From contig CM055107.1 of the NCBI GenBank assembly GCA_029204225.1, forward strand, positions 44,942,853 through 45,006,852: 64,000 nt of DNA, read 5' to 3'. Below the pieces are notes generated by a model. It saw only the letters and a list, made by a program, of their open reading frames with translations, was not told the DNA's origin and did no database searches. Each line of letters begins with the position of its first letter. Position 1 is the first letter of the stretch. This stretch comes from Diphasiastrum complanatum. Its lineage: Eukaryota; Streptophyta; Lycopodiopsida; Lycopodiales; Lycopodiaceae. The translations under genes and the position numbers were made by a program. Shown here piece after piece: positions 32,641 to 44,400 of this stretch.

Positions 32641-34380
32641 TTGAACGCTACATCATAATTGTTACGTTCACGTCTTGTATATAGGATTCGGAATAATTCC
32701 TACATGGATACCTGGTAGGTACTCCAGTAGTGTATAAGGTTATAATTAGTTACACCACGTTATTTTTTGGGCTTGGCCAGTAATGTAATTAATAATCTTA
32801 TGAGAGCCCATGTGCTCTAGTTGGACCTCTAGAGATTTTGCATGGTGATTGACAGCTTTTGTGCAAGAATAGGAGGTCGAATGCTTTTGATAGAATTGGA
32901 GGGATCCTAGAGAGACTATTCTCTAGCTTTTGGAGAGTATATAACCTATTGAAACTCGCCCTACTCCTCATTCTAATTTCATGATTCCAAGAGCCATGAT
33001 CCTCTCCTCCCTTGCATTCTCAGTCACCATGGCTCGGGGGTGAAGCGATTAGGAATTTGACTATCTGTTTTCTGTTGGTTGGGTGGTTTGGCTCCACAGG
33101 TGTCCTTTTGGTTGCGTGCAACAGGATCTAGGCCGATCTTCACTTGGCGATCCTTACAGTGGTATTTAAGCAAGGCTTTGCATCAATCAGAAGGTGGAGT
33201 TTCTTTTTGCTTTTTCCCAGCTTTTTGGTATTTCCTCCTTCCTTTTTACTTTTTGGTGGTGGAATTGACCTCCAAGTAAGTGGTGTCTCTGATTTTGGTT
33301 TGCTTTCAGCCTAATGATCATTATTATGAAAAATTATCATAGAAAATGATGAAAATTTATGGATTTTTGACGGTTTTTTGTGGGTTTGAGCTTGAAATTC
33401 ATCAAAGCTACTGATCTTGAATGTTTTTTTAGAATTGTACTTGTTTTTTTCCAATCATTATGATTGATTCTAATGATTGCATGCTAGTTGAAAAGTCAAA
33501 ATTGAGCCTAGACAATGATTTTTAGCCAAAAATTGGGATTTTTGGGCTCAAAATAGCTTATATGAACCATGATTGACTAAACTCGAAACTTTTAGTGCTT
33601 GCATGTAATTGAATTACAATAGATATGGCCTAATTGCACTTTCATGTGGGTTTGACCCACAAGAAATTGCAAAAGCCGTCAAAATACATGATTTTTTGGT
33701 GGTTTTTTCAGATGTTTTTGGTGATATTCATAAAATTCATGGCTAATATTTTGCATGCACATTTTCAAAGGTGTAATAATATTGTCCTAAGGCTTTCATG
33801 AAGTTACAGTTCGGATTGGACACCATTAAGAGTCGCAAAAAGTTAGAAAATAGTGTACTTTTGAGATTTTTTGAGCTTGAATAACTAACAATAGGTGGTA
33901 TGAATACATTGGATCTTTTAACAAGCTGAAAGATATGATGGATTGCCTCTTATTTGAGCCATCATGTACCCAATTGGGAGTTGGGGGGCTTAGGCACCAT
34001 TATCTTGAAGTTTTGCTTGTTGAAAGACTCCATAAATGCAATTTTTGCATGATCTAAGCTTATGATTGCTTGCTGGACCTGTTGGGAGCCTCTATGCCTC
34101 TGAACCTTAGAAGAGTGCTTGTAACCTCTGATTATTGCATATTGGGCTGGAGTAGAATTTTTTATGATCTCACCTAGAAAAAATACGCCCTCCTACTACA
34201 ATTTCGGTCGATCAGAAAGGTGAAGACCTGCTGGACTGTACCAGACTCGTGGATGTACTTGATCCATAAAAGGATCATCATTTTGCTAATGAAATTGATG
34301 AGACTTTTGCATTCTACACTTTTGTGAGATTTCTAGTCAATAGAATTGTGATTTTATTGAATCATTGCTATCAAGAACCA
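32641..34380. other. No gene seen; possible LTR-like start
   Basis: AGTATATAACC (about 32936) looks like a TATA box, followed by a C/T-rich transcript-start-like stretch, so an LTR or promoter is possible. The remainder to 34380 is AT-rich with no long ORF. Confidence 0.35.
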
Positions 34381-34605
34381 AAGTACTTGCTGGTGCAGGC
34401 CGTATAGTGGACAGTACTCCACACGTGTGAGACCGCTCTCACTAGTTTATGAAGTTTTGATCCATTGCTCTTGCTTAAATCTAAGTGTAGTGAATCTAGA
34501 TCAAGATCTAAAGTGTAGAACTTGATAGATCCATTGATTGCAACCAATAACTCTCTATGATTGTTAAGTACAATCATTAATGTCCTTTAAACTAAAATTT
34601 TATCA
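34381..34605 (+). repeat. Copia LTR end
   Basis: It ends TTTTATCA directly before the primer-binding site. It contains CACACGTGTG at 34420-34429 preceded by TAGTGGACAGTAC, a module also seen near 12141-12165. The 5' boundary was not found. Confidence 0.6.
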
Positions 34606-34617
34606 TGGTATCAGAGC
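34606..34617 (+). other. Copia primer-binding site
   Basis: A perfect TGGTATCAGAGC, directly after the LTR-terminal CA and 570 bp before the gag start codon. Confidence 0.9.
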
Positions 34618-35185
34618 TAAGTAAGAGAGTGATCATTTGATTCATAAAACTTGCAAAGATAATTGGCAAAATTTGTTTTTGGCCAATACTAGTGAGGGCA
34701 AGCTCATCTAGAGTGATAGCTTGTTTCTATTTTTGGGCCTGTGTATGTACTTTTCACACGTGTGAAACCATACAGCAACTTTCATTTCAAGTTACTTTGT
34801 GTTTTTTGGTCCTATAATCTTAAATCTAGTTCATTTTTAGTGCTTTTTGAAGCATAGTATTGATCTAGATTCAATCTAGCTAATGCCTATGACCAAATAG
34901 AGTTTTGGATCATTGAAGCATTTCTTTTTGGAGTTTAAGATCAGATCTAAGAGGCTGATTTGTTCAGATCCTTAGTTGAAGTGAAACCTCTAAGAAAAGT
35001 GTAAAGCAAATTTTTTTGTGAGAGTGGAAGCTAGGAATTTTTCTCAAGGTCTAATTGTGTATCATTCAAGCTTGTCTGCTAGTTTGATAAAGACAAGGCT
35101 ATAGGCAATTTTGTGAGCTTTAGGCCTTATATAGATCTTTAAAATTCAGAAATCTTTGTGATTTCAGAAGAGGATTCATTCTACA
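34618..35185 (+). other. Copia 5' untranslated leader
   Basis: A non-coding leader between primer site and gag ATG. It contains a second CACACGTGTG (34755-34764) inside a longer palindrome (TTTTCACACGTGTGAAA). Confidence 0.7.
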
Positions 35186-36610
35186 ATGTCATCCATGGGT
35201 GGTTATTTGTTGGAATCAAGTGAGAGACTCACTTCCACAAATTATTCCATTTGGAAAGTGAGGATGGAATCACTCCTAGTGATCCATGACGTCTTTGACA
35301 TAGTTCTAGGAGTTGAGGAAGAGCCTCAAGCTGCCCAAGAACAAACCAAATACAAGAAGAGAGCAAGATTAGCTCTACATTGCATAAAGTTGAATGTATG
35401 CAATGACCTCTGGAAGGAGGTGTCTTCTTTTGCCTCATCAAAAGAGGCTTGGGATTCATTAAAGAGTATCTATGAATCCAATTACACTTCAAGAATCCTC
35501 ATGCTAAGGAATCAAGTCTTTCAAAGCATGAAAGGAAGTGGAGAGAGTGGACAAGAGTATGTCCTTAGGATCAAATCTCTTAACAAGGAATTGAGTGCTA
35601 TGAGAGAAAAGATCCAAGATCAAGAGCTAGTACAAATCATATTGAATGGCCTAGGTGATGAGTTCACCAAGTTGGTCCAATCATTTGCTATTCAAGACAC
35701 TCTTCCATCCATTGAAAAGTTGCATAATATTTTTGTGGCCAAGGAGAGTAGACTCCTACACCTCAAGACAAGAATGGAAGGCATGTCACTTAATGGAGGA
35801 GAGGAGAAAGCAAACTTTACATCCAAAGGCAAGAAGAAACAACATCCATTCAATAAGAATCAAGGCAAGGAGGCCGAGATGAAGAATGGAGATTCAACTT
35901 CCAAAGGCAAAGTGAAGAACAAGGCAAAGCTCAAGTGTTTCTTTTGTGGGAAGAAAGGACACTTTGCCTCAGAATGTTACTTGAAGAAGAATCAACAAGC
36001 AAATGGAGATCAAGGGAACATTGCTCAAGAGGAAGAAGATGAGGATGGATTCAACACATCCTTAATGGTTGCATCTACACCAACTTCAAGTCAAGACACA
36101 TGGTGGATAGATAGTGGGGCTAGTTCCCACATGTCTTTTAACAAGCATTATTTTTCTACTCTTCTCTCTTGTAATGACTCTAAGAAGTCAATATACACTG
36201 CTAGTGATCAAGAATGCAAGATAGATGGTGTAGGATCTATTCCTCTTTGCTTAGGCACATCTAAAAGGATAGATCTAGATAATGTTTTGTATGTTCCTGC
36301 CATTTCAATAAACTTGCTTAGTGTAGGACAATTAATGGACAATGGACTAGATGTACATTTCAAGAATGGAGTTTGTTCCATCTTGAAAAATGATAAGTGC
36401 ATAGCTAGTCGCATCAAGCAAGGTAGACTTTTCAAGTTGGATGCTAATGTTGCAAGTGAAAGTGTGAACTTGGCTAGGGAGGAGCTATCTCAAGTGGAGC
36501 TATGGCATAAGAGATTAGGCCATCCTATTGTTCAATCTATGGATTCAATGGCAAGCAAGGAACTAGCTCTCGGCCTACCAAAAGCTTTCAAAAAGTGTGG
36601 AAAGATGTGA
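35186..36610 (+). CDS. Ty1/copia gag-protease-pre-integrase polyprotein, N-terminal part
   Basis: A 474-codon open frame, the longest in the window. Residues 1-200 are copia Gag (LTSTNYSIWKVRMESLL, ASSKEAWDSLKSIYES, ELVQIILNGL). A CX2CX4HX4C zinc knuckle has C251, C254, H259 and C264 (CFFCGKKGHFASEC). The aspartic protease site is WWIDSGASSHMS (D309). LYVPAISINLLSVGQL follows, then the GAG-pre-integrase motif LWHKRLGHP (about 439-447). Gag forms particles, the protease cuts the polyprotein, and the pre-integrase region leads into integrase. The frame ends at 36608-36610 by a shift, and integrase continues in another frame from 36597. The ATG follows a copia primer site and leader on the same strand. 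This copy was recently coding-competent in this part but is not intact downstream. Confidence 0.92.
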   Translation: MSSMGGYLLESSERLTSTNYSIWKVRMESLLVIHDVFDIVLGVEEEPQAAQEQTKYKKRARLALHCIKLNVCNDLWKEVSSFASSKEAWDSLKSIYESNYTSRILMLRNQVFQSMKGSGESGQEYVLRIKSLNKELSAMREKIQDQELVQIILNGLGDEFTKLVQSFAIQDTLPSIEKLHNIFVAKESRLLHLKTRMEGMSLNGGEEKANFTSKGKKKQHPFNKNQGKEAEMKNGDSTSKGKVKNKAKLKCFFCGKKGHFASECYLKKNQQANGDQGNIAQEEEDEDGFNTSLMVASTPTSSQDTWWIDSGASSHMSFNKHYFSTLLSCNDSKKSIYTASDQECKIDGVGSIPLCLGTSKRIDLDNVLYVPAISINLLSVGQLMDNGLDVHFKNGVCSILKNDKCIASRIKQGRLFKLDANVASESVNLAREELSQVELWHKRLGHPIVQSMDSMASKELALGLPKAFKKCGKM

Positions 36611-37227
36611 GGCATGTGGCCTTGCAAAGTCACACAAATCTTCTTACAAAAGATCTTCATCAAGATCTCCCTCTCCCTTGGATCTCATACATTCTGATGT
36701 ACATAGTTTTTCACATGCAAGTAATGGAGGTACGTTGATGTATGTAACTTCTATAGATGATTGTACTAGATTCACATGGATTGAGTTACTATCAAATAAA
36801 ATTCTTGTATATCAAGCTTTCATTAAGTTCAAGTCTCTATCTAAGAAGCAACTTAGTCAAGTCTCTAAGAAGTTCAACTCATTAAAAGCACTAAGATGTG
36901 ATAATGGAGGAGAGTACACCTCCAATAAAATGAAAGACTTTTGTGAGATCAATGGCATTAAATTGCAATACACTTGTTCCTACACCCCCTAGCAAAATGG
37001 GGTGGCCGAGAGGAAAAGTAGGAGTCTATGTGAATGTGCAAAGTCTTTAAGACTTGATGCATCACTTCCCATCTCATTTTGAGGAGAAGCTATAGCTTGT
37101 GCTAATCACTTGTGTAATAGACTTCCTAGTAGTGTTATTGATGGGATCTCACCTTATCAAGCTTTGTTTGGTAAGAAACCCAATGTAAAAGATATTAAAA
37201 TCTTTGGATGTATTTGTTATGTCTGGT
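36597..37227 (+). pseudogene. Ty1/copia integrase, interrupted
   Basis: It continues the element after a frameshift. The zinc-binding Cys pair is CEACGLAKSH. The catalytic region has HSDVHSF (first Asp), LRCDNGGEYTS (second Asp) and QNGVAERKSRS (Glu). Two nonsense codons, TAG at 36990-36992 and TGA at 37080-37082, break the core and the segment after it. Homology stops inside KIFGCICYV at about 37227, where unrelated DNA begins. RT, RNase H and the 3' LTR are missing, so the element was truncated by insertion or deletion. Integrase would insert the element's cDNA into the genome. Confidence 0.9.
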
Positions 37228-37754
37228 TTCTTTTTGAGAGGTTGGGTCCTTGCTCGCACTCCTACGATATTGCAAACTCTCTGTTTGATATCGGAGCCAT
37301 GCAAAAACTTGTATACGATAATTTCATCTATGATCTACTCGTGTGTCTATGATATTGGAAAGATATGGCAAGGACTAAACAGACCACGCGTCCACAATCT
37401 GAAATGGATTGACCTCCCTTTGAAACTCTTAACTCTAAAATTCTTCCTTTCCAAAAGTTTTGTAATCCATATTTGATCTCTTTCTTTTGCGGAATGCACC
37501 TTTTGATGAGGGATGCATCACAACCCATTGAAATTTTCTGTATGTGCATGGTATCCATAACCCTTCAGAATCCCTTTCATTACAGACAGTGACCGAATAA
37601 ATCACACTACATGGTCTTCGATTGCAAGCAGCCATTGCACATGCATAGCAATGCAAGATACAAAACGATTGATAATGTACATTAAAAATAAACTTAGTTA
37701 TACTTCAGTTAGTTGAACCATCCATGCAAGCTAGTTAAACTTTAGTTAGTTAAA
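37228..37754. other. Unrecognised DNA replacing the copia 3' half
   Basis: No homology seen. TTTGATATCGGAGCC (37287-37301) loosely resembles a primer-binding site but with mismatches. Short ORFs on both strands carry no known motif. Confidence 0.35.
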
Positions 37755-37916
37755 CTCGAGAAATTCTAAAAAAAATTTGTCCGACAAACACCGTTACGGT
37801 CAACAATATATTATCCAATCACATGTCTAGACGTTTCCCAGCGAGAGTTTTGAACTGGCTAAAAATATGCTCAAGAAATTCTAAAAAAAAATTGTCCGAC
37901 AAACACCGTTATGGTC
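37755..37916. repeat. 47-bp direct repeat pair
   Basis: A 47-bp unit containing GAAATTCTAAAAAAAA, TTGTCCGACAAACACCGTTA and GGTC occurs at 37755-37801 and 37870-37916, separated by 68 bp. GTCCGACAAACACCG is identical in both. Confidence 0.9.
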
Positions 37917-37919
37917 TTG

Positions 37920-38040
37920 CACACATGTAAAAATATTATTGGGACATGTGGATGCCAAATAGTTGAAAAGTCAAAAAAAGCATCTTTACAAAGGGCCCTT
38001 ATAGCGCTTGGCCCTCCCCTAATGGTCTAAATCTTGTGGG
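37920..38040 (+). repeat. Dispersed repeat A, partial copy 3
   Basis: ATTATTGGGACATG, GCATCTTTACAAAGGGCCC and the flanks match the end of repeat A (copy 2 on the minus strand near 50460-50390; copy 1 near 440-510). Only one end of the element is present or recognisable. Confidence 0.45.
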
Positions 38041-39621
38041 TCTACTATGTGTTCCTATGTACTGAGTTTATATCGTATACTTAAACTAGTCAATGAGCAT
38101 AAACATATGAATAAGTAATGTTAAGAACAATTACTTGTAGGTTAATGACTATTTTGTGGAAAGAGTAATTCATTAACTTAGTGGAGGTTTAGAAGACGAT
38201 CTAAATATGGTGTTGTTTTGGAATAAGTTCTTGGATAAACGAATTCGGCACCTAAACATTTGAGATTTTTGAATCATTAGCAATTAACTCAAGTAGTTGA
38301 ATTACTCTTGGTGAAAAGTTGATTGATTGAATAAGCGATGTGAAGAGAATTCACCAGGAATTGTTTTGTTAAATCTATATTCCTTATAAGACACATGATT
38401 TGTGAGTCATCATGATTCATCAATAAATGTTATGTGCATAGAATATAGAAAATTCTTGATATAGGATATTTCTCAAATGGGAAAAAGACTCTAAGTTATT
38501 GACTGTATGCTAGTGAGCTCATATTGGATGACAGTTTAACAAATATCAAGAATAACTACTAGGTTCACTTGGAATCTAGTAGAACTTTATAATCTCTAGA
38601 TTTTATTCTAGAAGTTTGTATAAAATTTTTGTATTTGAAGACACATGTTAATGATTTTGGTATGCCTTCTATAGTTTAATTACCTGATTGATCGCAGAAT
38701 TTGGATAACTCATAATCTTGTTAAGGACTTGGTTGGAAGAATATTCTTGAAATCTAGTAATTTTCCTTAGGGGAAAAGAATTTAGAATAATTCTTATATA
38801 TTCTTGAGTGGTATGTTGCACATATACACTGCTATCTGTCAATGATTAAGTATGGTTTGAAATCTTGTAAATTATGATTGATGAATCATAAGATTCTAAA
38901 TATTTATGATTGACAGATCATAAATTGATACTTGATTGTTATTAGAAGATTATAAGGAAATGTAACGAGATGTTGAGTAATTCTCGATCATTGAAAGAGT
39001 TGCGAATTTAGAGCAGTTAGTTGAAAATCTAAATTTCTCTACTCCAGTGCCTAATTGAGATTGTGTGGGTCTCATATGCATTCTCATAAAGGTAATAGAT
39101 TTTTACTTATGGGTTATTTTCTTTTCTTAGTGGATGAAGTTCTACTGTAGATTGTGGTCTATAGATGCTTGTATACGGTTTTCATCCTAGATCTCCAGTT
39201 AATTAGGAGACATACATATCTATCAAGATTGAATGGTTGCTATTTTATGCATAAGGTGCTAGGAATAAAGCACTTAACTCAAGAAAGTATATAGGGTACT
39301 CAGAATTGAGTTAAAGTCAATTTATCTTGGTAGATCTCCTAGATGTTTTAGTAGGATGAATTGTTATACCTTAGATTTTTGGAAATTTGTAAGTGGTTTT
39401 GTACCAAGAAGCATTTATGACAAGTCTACAAGAAATTGTAAATAGTCTCGGAATATAATTGTTTGTTTCTTTAGCTTTTGAATATTGATCTTCAATGTAA
39501 GGTGATAATTCACCTAGTGGTTAATGTAAATTGAATTTATATAAAAGTGACATTACGAGTTTGGAGAGAATCAAACCCGATAGGAAAATTTATCGTTTAG
39601 TGTACTTTTGAAAGGTTACGG
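38041..39621. other. No gene seen
   Basis: AT-rich, non-coding. Words such as TTGATTGATTGAATAAG and TTATGATTGA recur but no defined repeat was outlined. Confidence 0.5.
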
Positions 39622-40050
39622 ATGATGCTGGAGGCAATTGGCATACCACAAGGAGAACCATGCACATTAATGATGGATTCTCAAAGTGCCATATGTCTAT
39701 CCCAAGATCCTGTTTTCCATTCAAAGACAAAACATATACCTCTAAAGTACCATATTATTCGAGACTTGATCTCGAAGGGAGAGCTCAAGGTTCAGTACAT
39801 AAAGTCTGAAGACATGATTGCAGATTTGCTCACGAAGCCACTCGACAAACCACTCTTTGCAAGGCAAAGAAAGACAATTGGATTAGATACACAAAGCTGC
39901 AAGGTTCAAGAGGGAGTGTTCGAAATTGTGAACTCCTGCAACTTTGTCGCAAAGGTGACGCAACAAAATGAGGCGAACATTGAAGGGCGAACATACCTCG
40001 AAGGTCGAACATTTCTCGAAGACCAAAAAACACAAAACGAAACAAAATGA
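39622..40050 (+). pseudogene. Ty1/copia RNase H C-terminal fragment
   Basis: A 142-codon frame beginning inside RNase H: LMMDSQSAICLSQDPVFHSK, TKHIPLKYHIIRDLI, VQYIKSEDMIADLLTKPLDK. The N-terminal half, including the first catalytic residues, is absent. About 60 further codons follow with a repeated GRTYLEGRTFLE pattern produced by GCGAACAT/CTCGAAG words, like the tail after the RNase H at 7866. This gives the 3' end of a plus-strand copia element distinct from the one at 35186. Confidence 0.88.
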
Positions 40051-40340
40051 AATGAAGACGAAGGAAAACAATTCGCACTGCCAACTGGCAGCTCGATGAG
40101 CATGGTGTATTGTACTTCACGCTCAAGTAAAAGAGTTAGCGATAACAGAGGATAACTAACTAGTTGATTAGCATTAACTTGCCTTGTTATTCTCTGTTTA
40201 GCTATCTTGTAAAGTCCGCATGGTGGAGGTATATACACAATTTTGGGATCAACACGAATAAGAAGAGAAAAAGAAGAGAAAAAAAAAATAGAAAGAATAG
40301 TTGTGCATGAAAGTCTGTCAATGAGCAGAACACAGCGATC
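40051..40340 (+). repeat. Probable copia 3' LTR with an internal hairpin
   Basis: It directly follows the RNase H tail. An inverted repeat spans about 40136-40205 (TAGCGATAACAGAGGATAAC against GTTATTCTCTGTTTAGCTA, about 16 of 20 pairing). A TATA-like GGTATATAC is at 40228-40236. Boundaries are not defined. Confidence 0.5.
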
Positions 40341-40570
40341 GAGCAGAGCGTCAAGCCGCCAACGAGCGAGACACTGACCAACTCACTGGAAACTCAAAAA
40401 CAGAAAATATAATTGCTCTCTTCTCCATCTCATTGTTTTTGGTCATCTTGATTGCTCGAATGTTTTATGTTCTGTGGTCTGTAGTCGCTTGCTTAGGGTC
40501 CTAAAAGCTTCCACTAAAAGAAAACCCAACGAACTCAAAAAGAATTGGTTTGCGAACAACAAAGATAGTT
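40341..40570. other. No gene seen
   Basis: Sequence between the copia 3' end and the Ty3-like gag fragment. It may be the rest of the LTR. Confidence 0.35.
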
Positions 40571-40995
40571 TCACGACATGGACTTTGTCATTTTGATATT
40601 ACTAAGTTTGACAAAGGGACTCTCTATCAAATGAAATGGTTTGAATCGCTTGATGAAGGATTCTTCCAAGAGTGACCAATCACATTTATCTTCACGATCC
40701 GGGTTGAAGAACCATTCACGTGCTCGATCGATCATGGTCATCGAGAAAAGTTGGACCATGGCTTTGGGAGATGTCTCACCATAGACATCGCAAGCATTCT
40801 CAAAAAAAAAAATTGTGGTCGGTCATAGGCAACTTCTGCTCTTGTAGGTTCCCATCTCTCGAAAGGGTTTGTGGATGGCTCGTGGACTTGTGATTTTGTG
40901 CTAGAGTACCGATTGTATCTGGTTTGCTTTGTTGAAGGAGATACCATCTCGGGTGGATAGTCCTTTGTGGAATTGGGATCGTAAGGATGATCCAT
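40571..40995 (-). pseudogene. Ty3-like retrotransposon gag fragment
   Basis: Two overlapping minus-strand frames, 40995-40738 and 40759-40571, join at a poly-A run (40801-40811 on the plus strand) that causes a frameshift. The first is a hydrophilic leader (PPEMVSPSTKQTRYNRYSST, RWEPTRAEVAYDRPQFF). The second is the typical Retrotrans_gag core: RAREWFFNPDREDKCDWSLL, then ESFIKRFKPFHLIESPF. It closely resembles the fragment at 49129-49602, so both come from one family. Pol is absent on this strand below 40571. Confidence 0.75.
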
Positions 40996-41099
40996 GTGGA
41001 AGGTTTGGTGGACTTTTGTGGGATTGTAGTGTGTTTGGGTGAGTGAGGTTGTTTTTCTTTTTACACACTCTGGATATACAATATATCATCAAAGTATTG

Positions 41100-41236
41100 T
41101 GAGTTGTGTGTATCCAAATGGCATAGTATTTAGGTAGTGGTAGTGCAAAAGAACTTGGCTGATAGCTGTGGCAATTGGCTATTGTAAAAGTCTAGTTAAA
41201 TATGGAGTTGACTTTCAAGTAGGAGCTTTGCCCGGC
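41100..41236. other. Leader-like DNA
   Basis: A short non-coding stretch between the gag fragment and the minisatellite; on the minus strand it would be the 5' side of the Ty3-like gag. Confidence 0.3.
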
Positions 41237-41770
41237 CAAAATTGGATTGTAGGACTCGGTCGAGATGTGATGCTGGACTCAGCCCGGTCGAGATGTCAAT
41301 GCAATGACTCGGTTGAGAATTGAGAAGTGGGCTTCGGTTGTGATGACACTGCAAGGACTCGGTTGAGGTCTAATTGAGTGACTCGGTCGAGATCTGATGG
41401 AGAGACTCGATTGAAGGACTCTGTTGAGATCTGATGGAGAGACTCGATCGAGATCTGACTGTAGTACTCGGTCGAGATCTGATGGATAGACTCGGTCAAA
41501 CTGAAGGACTTGGGTGAGATCTAATGGAGAGACTCGGACGAGATCTGACGAAGAGGCTCGGTCGAGATTTGATGTAGAGGCTCGATCGAGATCTTATGTG
41601 TAGGTCCGGTTGAGGATGTAATCTAGGATTCGGTCGAGATGGAAGTCAGGACTCGGTCGAAAGCTTATGTGGAGTACCCAGTTGAAATGTAGGAGCCAGG
41701 TGTGGAGCTTGAAGACTCGACTAAGCCAAGGACTCGGTCGAAGCTAGAGTGACGGGCTCGGTTGATAAGT
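41237..41770 (+). repeat. About 24-bp minisatellite, consensus GACTCGGTCGAGATCTGATG-GAGA
   Basis: About 20 degenerate units, each with a CTCGGTCGAG or CTCGATCGAG core, which is itself palindromic when A/T pairs centrally. The spacing is 24-33 bp. Where it is 24 bp, the minus strand reads an 8-residue repeat (ISTESLHQ). The same unit family occurs in inverted orientation at 43990-44400 and 44940-45090. Confidence 0.9.
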
Positions 41771-42124
41771 AGAGCGTGAGGTTTCAAGAACCGTTTGGAG
41801 TGCACAAATATCGCAATTTTATGGAGGTTGTGTGTGTGCACTAGTGGGAATGGCGCCAAATAAATGTTCACAGATTCTATCACTGAGAATCTGTGAAGAG
41901 ATTTCTTTGGTTTCGTTTTTTATTCTCTGGGTACAGGGTGTTTCTGCCCATTTTCAGGCGGTTGGCCTACTTAATGTGATCTTTTTATTACAATGCCAAA
42001 TCAGGCAATGTGGTTATGTTGTAGTATTTTAAGTCCAGCGTGTCAATGGCTGGCTCAGATAATGTTCACTCCAAATGCACTCACAAAATCAAAACCATGC
42101 AAGCCTAGAACAGTCACCTAAGGA

Positions 42125-43280
42125 TAAGCATGCATTGTAGATGAACTCCATCCAATTCCTACTTTATCTACTGTAAAATGTTGGAAAACAAACAAGATTC
42201 TTAGGCTAATCTAACAAATCAACAGAAATGACAAAAACGAGAAACAAGAAACTAGCTAACAAGCAATTAAAGAGCAAGGATCAAGAAATCACCATTTCTT
42301 GATTCTTGAGTTTCTCAAAAACATCAAGACCTGGACTGTTAGAAATTATGCAAGATCTACACCACAAATCCAGCCTATTTAGTTTACTTGAAGCTTGATT
42401 CTACTCTAGAGACATAGAACAAGAGATCTAATCCACTCTACTTCACAATGCATAACGAAAGAAAGCAAGAAATTAATCTAATTCCATAACCACACACAAA
42501 GGGAATGGAAGGGCATGATCATAAGGGAATCACTCAAAAAAGCCATCATGATCAAGGAGCTCAATGAATGCCAAAACTTGTGGAGGATCTTCTTTATTCA
42601 ATACAAGAGCAAAGACATTACAAATAAAAAGCTCTCTCACAAGAGAGGGGGGCTCTTAAATAAGCCAAGAGGCTACCCATGTGGAGCCTAAGTGGCAATT
42701 CCACAAATTACAAATTACAAGTGGAATTAGCTCCTCCACTGGAGGTCACCATCAAAAGGTGGCTCACTATAATTTATTTAAGAGGGGTCTACCACATTAA
42801 TTACAAATGCCTACTCATACTAGCTCCTACATGGTCATTCCTTCTCTTGGGATTCACCATGAGGCTCACATAATTTTTAATTGTTTCCTAGCTAGTACTT
42901 CTCGGCTCTCACGCTTGGCTCTCATCCTCATTCTTCTCTCTTCCTTCAAGGACCTCCTCGGTCTAGGGTGAGAGATGCTCTTTTAGAATAGCTCAGCTCG
43001 ACATCTTGGGGATTCTTCGAAATCTGCCAACATGGAATTGTAGTTTAGATCTTGAAAATCCATTTACATTTCAGTTCTTGATGTTCTTGGAAAGTCAAAG
43101 AATCAAGAGATGAGTGTTTCTTGATCCTTGCACTTGTAGTGCTTGTTAGTTATCTGCTTGTTTCCTGTTTCTTGATTCTGTTTGTTGCATGTTAGATTAG
43201 TTTTCAGCTTGAAAAATATGCCCAACCCGTTTTACAGCAAGTAGAAGTAGGAATCTAATAGGTGTTCATCCAAGTAGCAA
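42125..43280. repeat. LTR-like block with inverted flanks
   Basis: 42310-43020 matches 47370-47960 in direct orientation (ACAAATCCAGCCTA, CCTACATGGTCATTCC, GGGATTCACCAT, CTCGGCTCTCA). Read on the minus strand it has a TATA-like CTTATTTAAGAG (about 42667-42656) and, downstream, GAATAAAGAAG (about 42599-42589), as in an LTR. Its flanks, 42125-42310 (minus) and 43080-43280 (plus), are inverted copies of each other (TTTCTTGATCCTTGC, GCTTGTTAG, GTTAGATTAG). Confidence 0.7.
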
Positions 43281-43364
43281 GCTGAGCATCATGACTTGCA
43301 TTTTCATTTGATGTGAGTACTGTTCAAGAGTGAGCGTTGCTCGTGTATCCTCTGGCAGGCAGGA

Positions 43365-43475
43365 TAAAACTAAACTACAACACCCAATGTGCTACTTGGC
43401 TGAAAGTTAAACCAAGACTCCGATTGCCAAGAACTACCTTTAGAGTCTGGTAACAGATAGTAAGAAACCTGAACA
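43365..43475 (-). repeat. Repeat block, inverted copy of 47185-47285
   Basis: The minus strand shares ATTGTCTGTTACCA(A/G)ACTCT-like sequence, then GGTTCTTGGCAAT and TTCAGCCA, with plus-strand 47185-47285. It is part of the same nested repeat complex. Confidence 0.65.
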
Positions 43476-43989
43476 ACAACCATGCCAAACTGTAATGGAT
43501 CTACCAGAAAATCAGTAGACAGATAGGGAATCTGTAAACATTTAGTGACGTTGTCAAGTGTCTCCGTCTAGTTAGAGACACTTGACAGAGTACTCCTAAA
43601 CACTATCGTAAATGGTGGTAGTCTGTGGCGGTACTACGAAGAGTTGTTTTTTGTTGACTCTTTTTAATCAAAATATAATAATAATTCATTTATTCTTTAT
43701 TTTTTTATTTCTTATTTACTATTATTATTATTATTTTTCATGTTTTATGTTCTCTTTTTTCGTGTTGAATCTCTTATTTTGTTGATTACCCTCCCTTGCT
43801 TTATTTGTTGTGTGTTATAGGACATCATCATCTAGTATAGCTTCAGAGGACAAATTTTACAACTTTTGTAGGTCCATATATCTTCTGACATTCTGAGACC
43901 TCATTTTTTTTTTCGTCAACAACTAAATCTGGCAATAAAGACCACATGTACAATTGAGAACTTCTTCATACTTAAGCACTATCATTTTT
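43476..43989. other. No gene seen
   Basis: Contains an ATT-rich stretch (43690-43740) and AAGTGTCTCCGTCTAGTTAGAGACACTT-type dyad symmetry at about 43556-43584 (arms AGTGTCTC/GAGACACT). Confidence 0.5.
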
Positions 43990-44400
43990 ACTTCATTTAG
44001 TAAGTTCTCCAATAGAGTAAGTTTGTATGAGCAAACCGAGTCTCCACTTAACATTTCGACCGAGCCGAGTGGTGCTACACTAGCTGACCGAGTGTTCTTG
44101 AATGACCACTCGATCAAGTCTTCAATATAAGTCTCGACTGAGCTGAGTCTTAAATCTCAACCGAGTTCTCTACATTCTATCTCGATCAAGCCTTTTAACT
44201 TGCCTCTTGACTGAGCCTTTTGACTTGCCTCTCGACCAAGTCAAGTCCTGAATCTGAATCGAGTACTCTACATACAATCTCGATCGAGCCTTTTGACTTA
44301 ACTCTCGATCGAGCCGAGTGTTAAGGCTCATCCTTGACCAAGCTGAGTCTACCATCAACAAAATATTCATCTTAGGGCTCCATCGAGTATAAAATAGCCC
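43990..44400 (-). repeat. CTCGATCGAG-core minisatellite, inverted array
   Basis: Degenerate units with CTCGACCGAG, CTCGATCGAG and GAGCCTTTTGACTT words. On the minus strand they match the plus-strand array at 41237-41770, so the two arrays face each other across about 2.2 kb. Confidence 0.8.

Noticed and set aside
37204-37476. ORFs downstream of the copia integrase break
   Set aside because: They only extend integrase frames into unrelated DNA after about 37227.
41296-41499. Minus-strand ORF with an 8-residue repeat
   Set aside because: Produced by the 24-bp minisatellite; no start, stop or domain context suggests a real protein.
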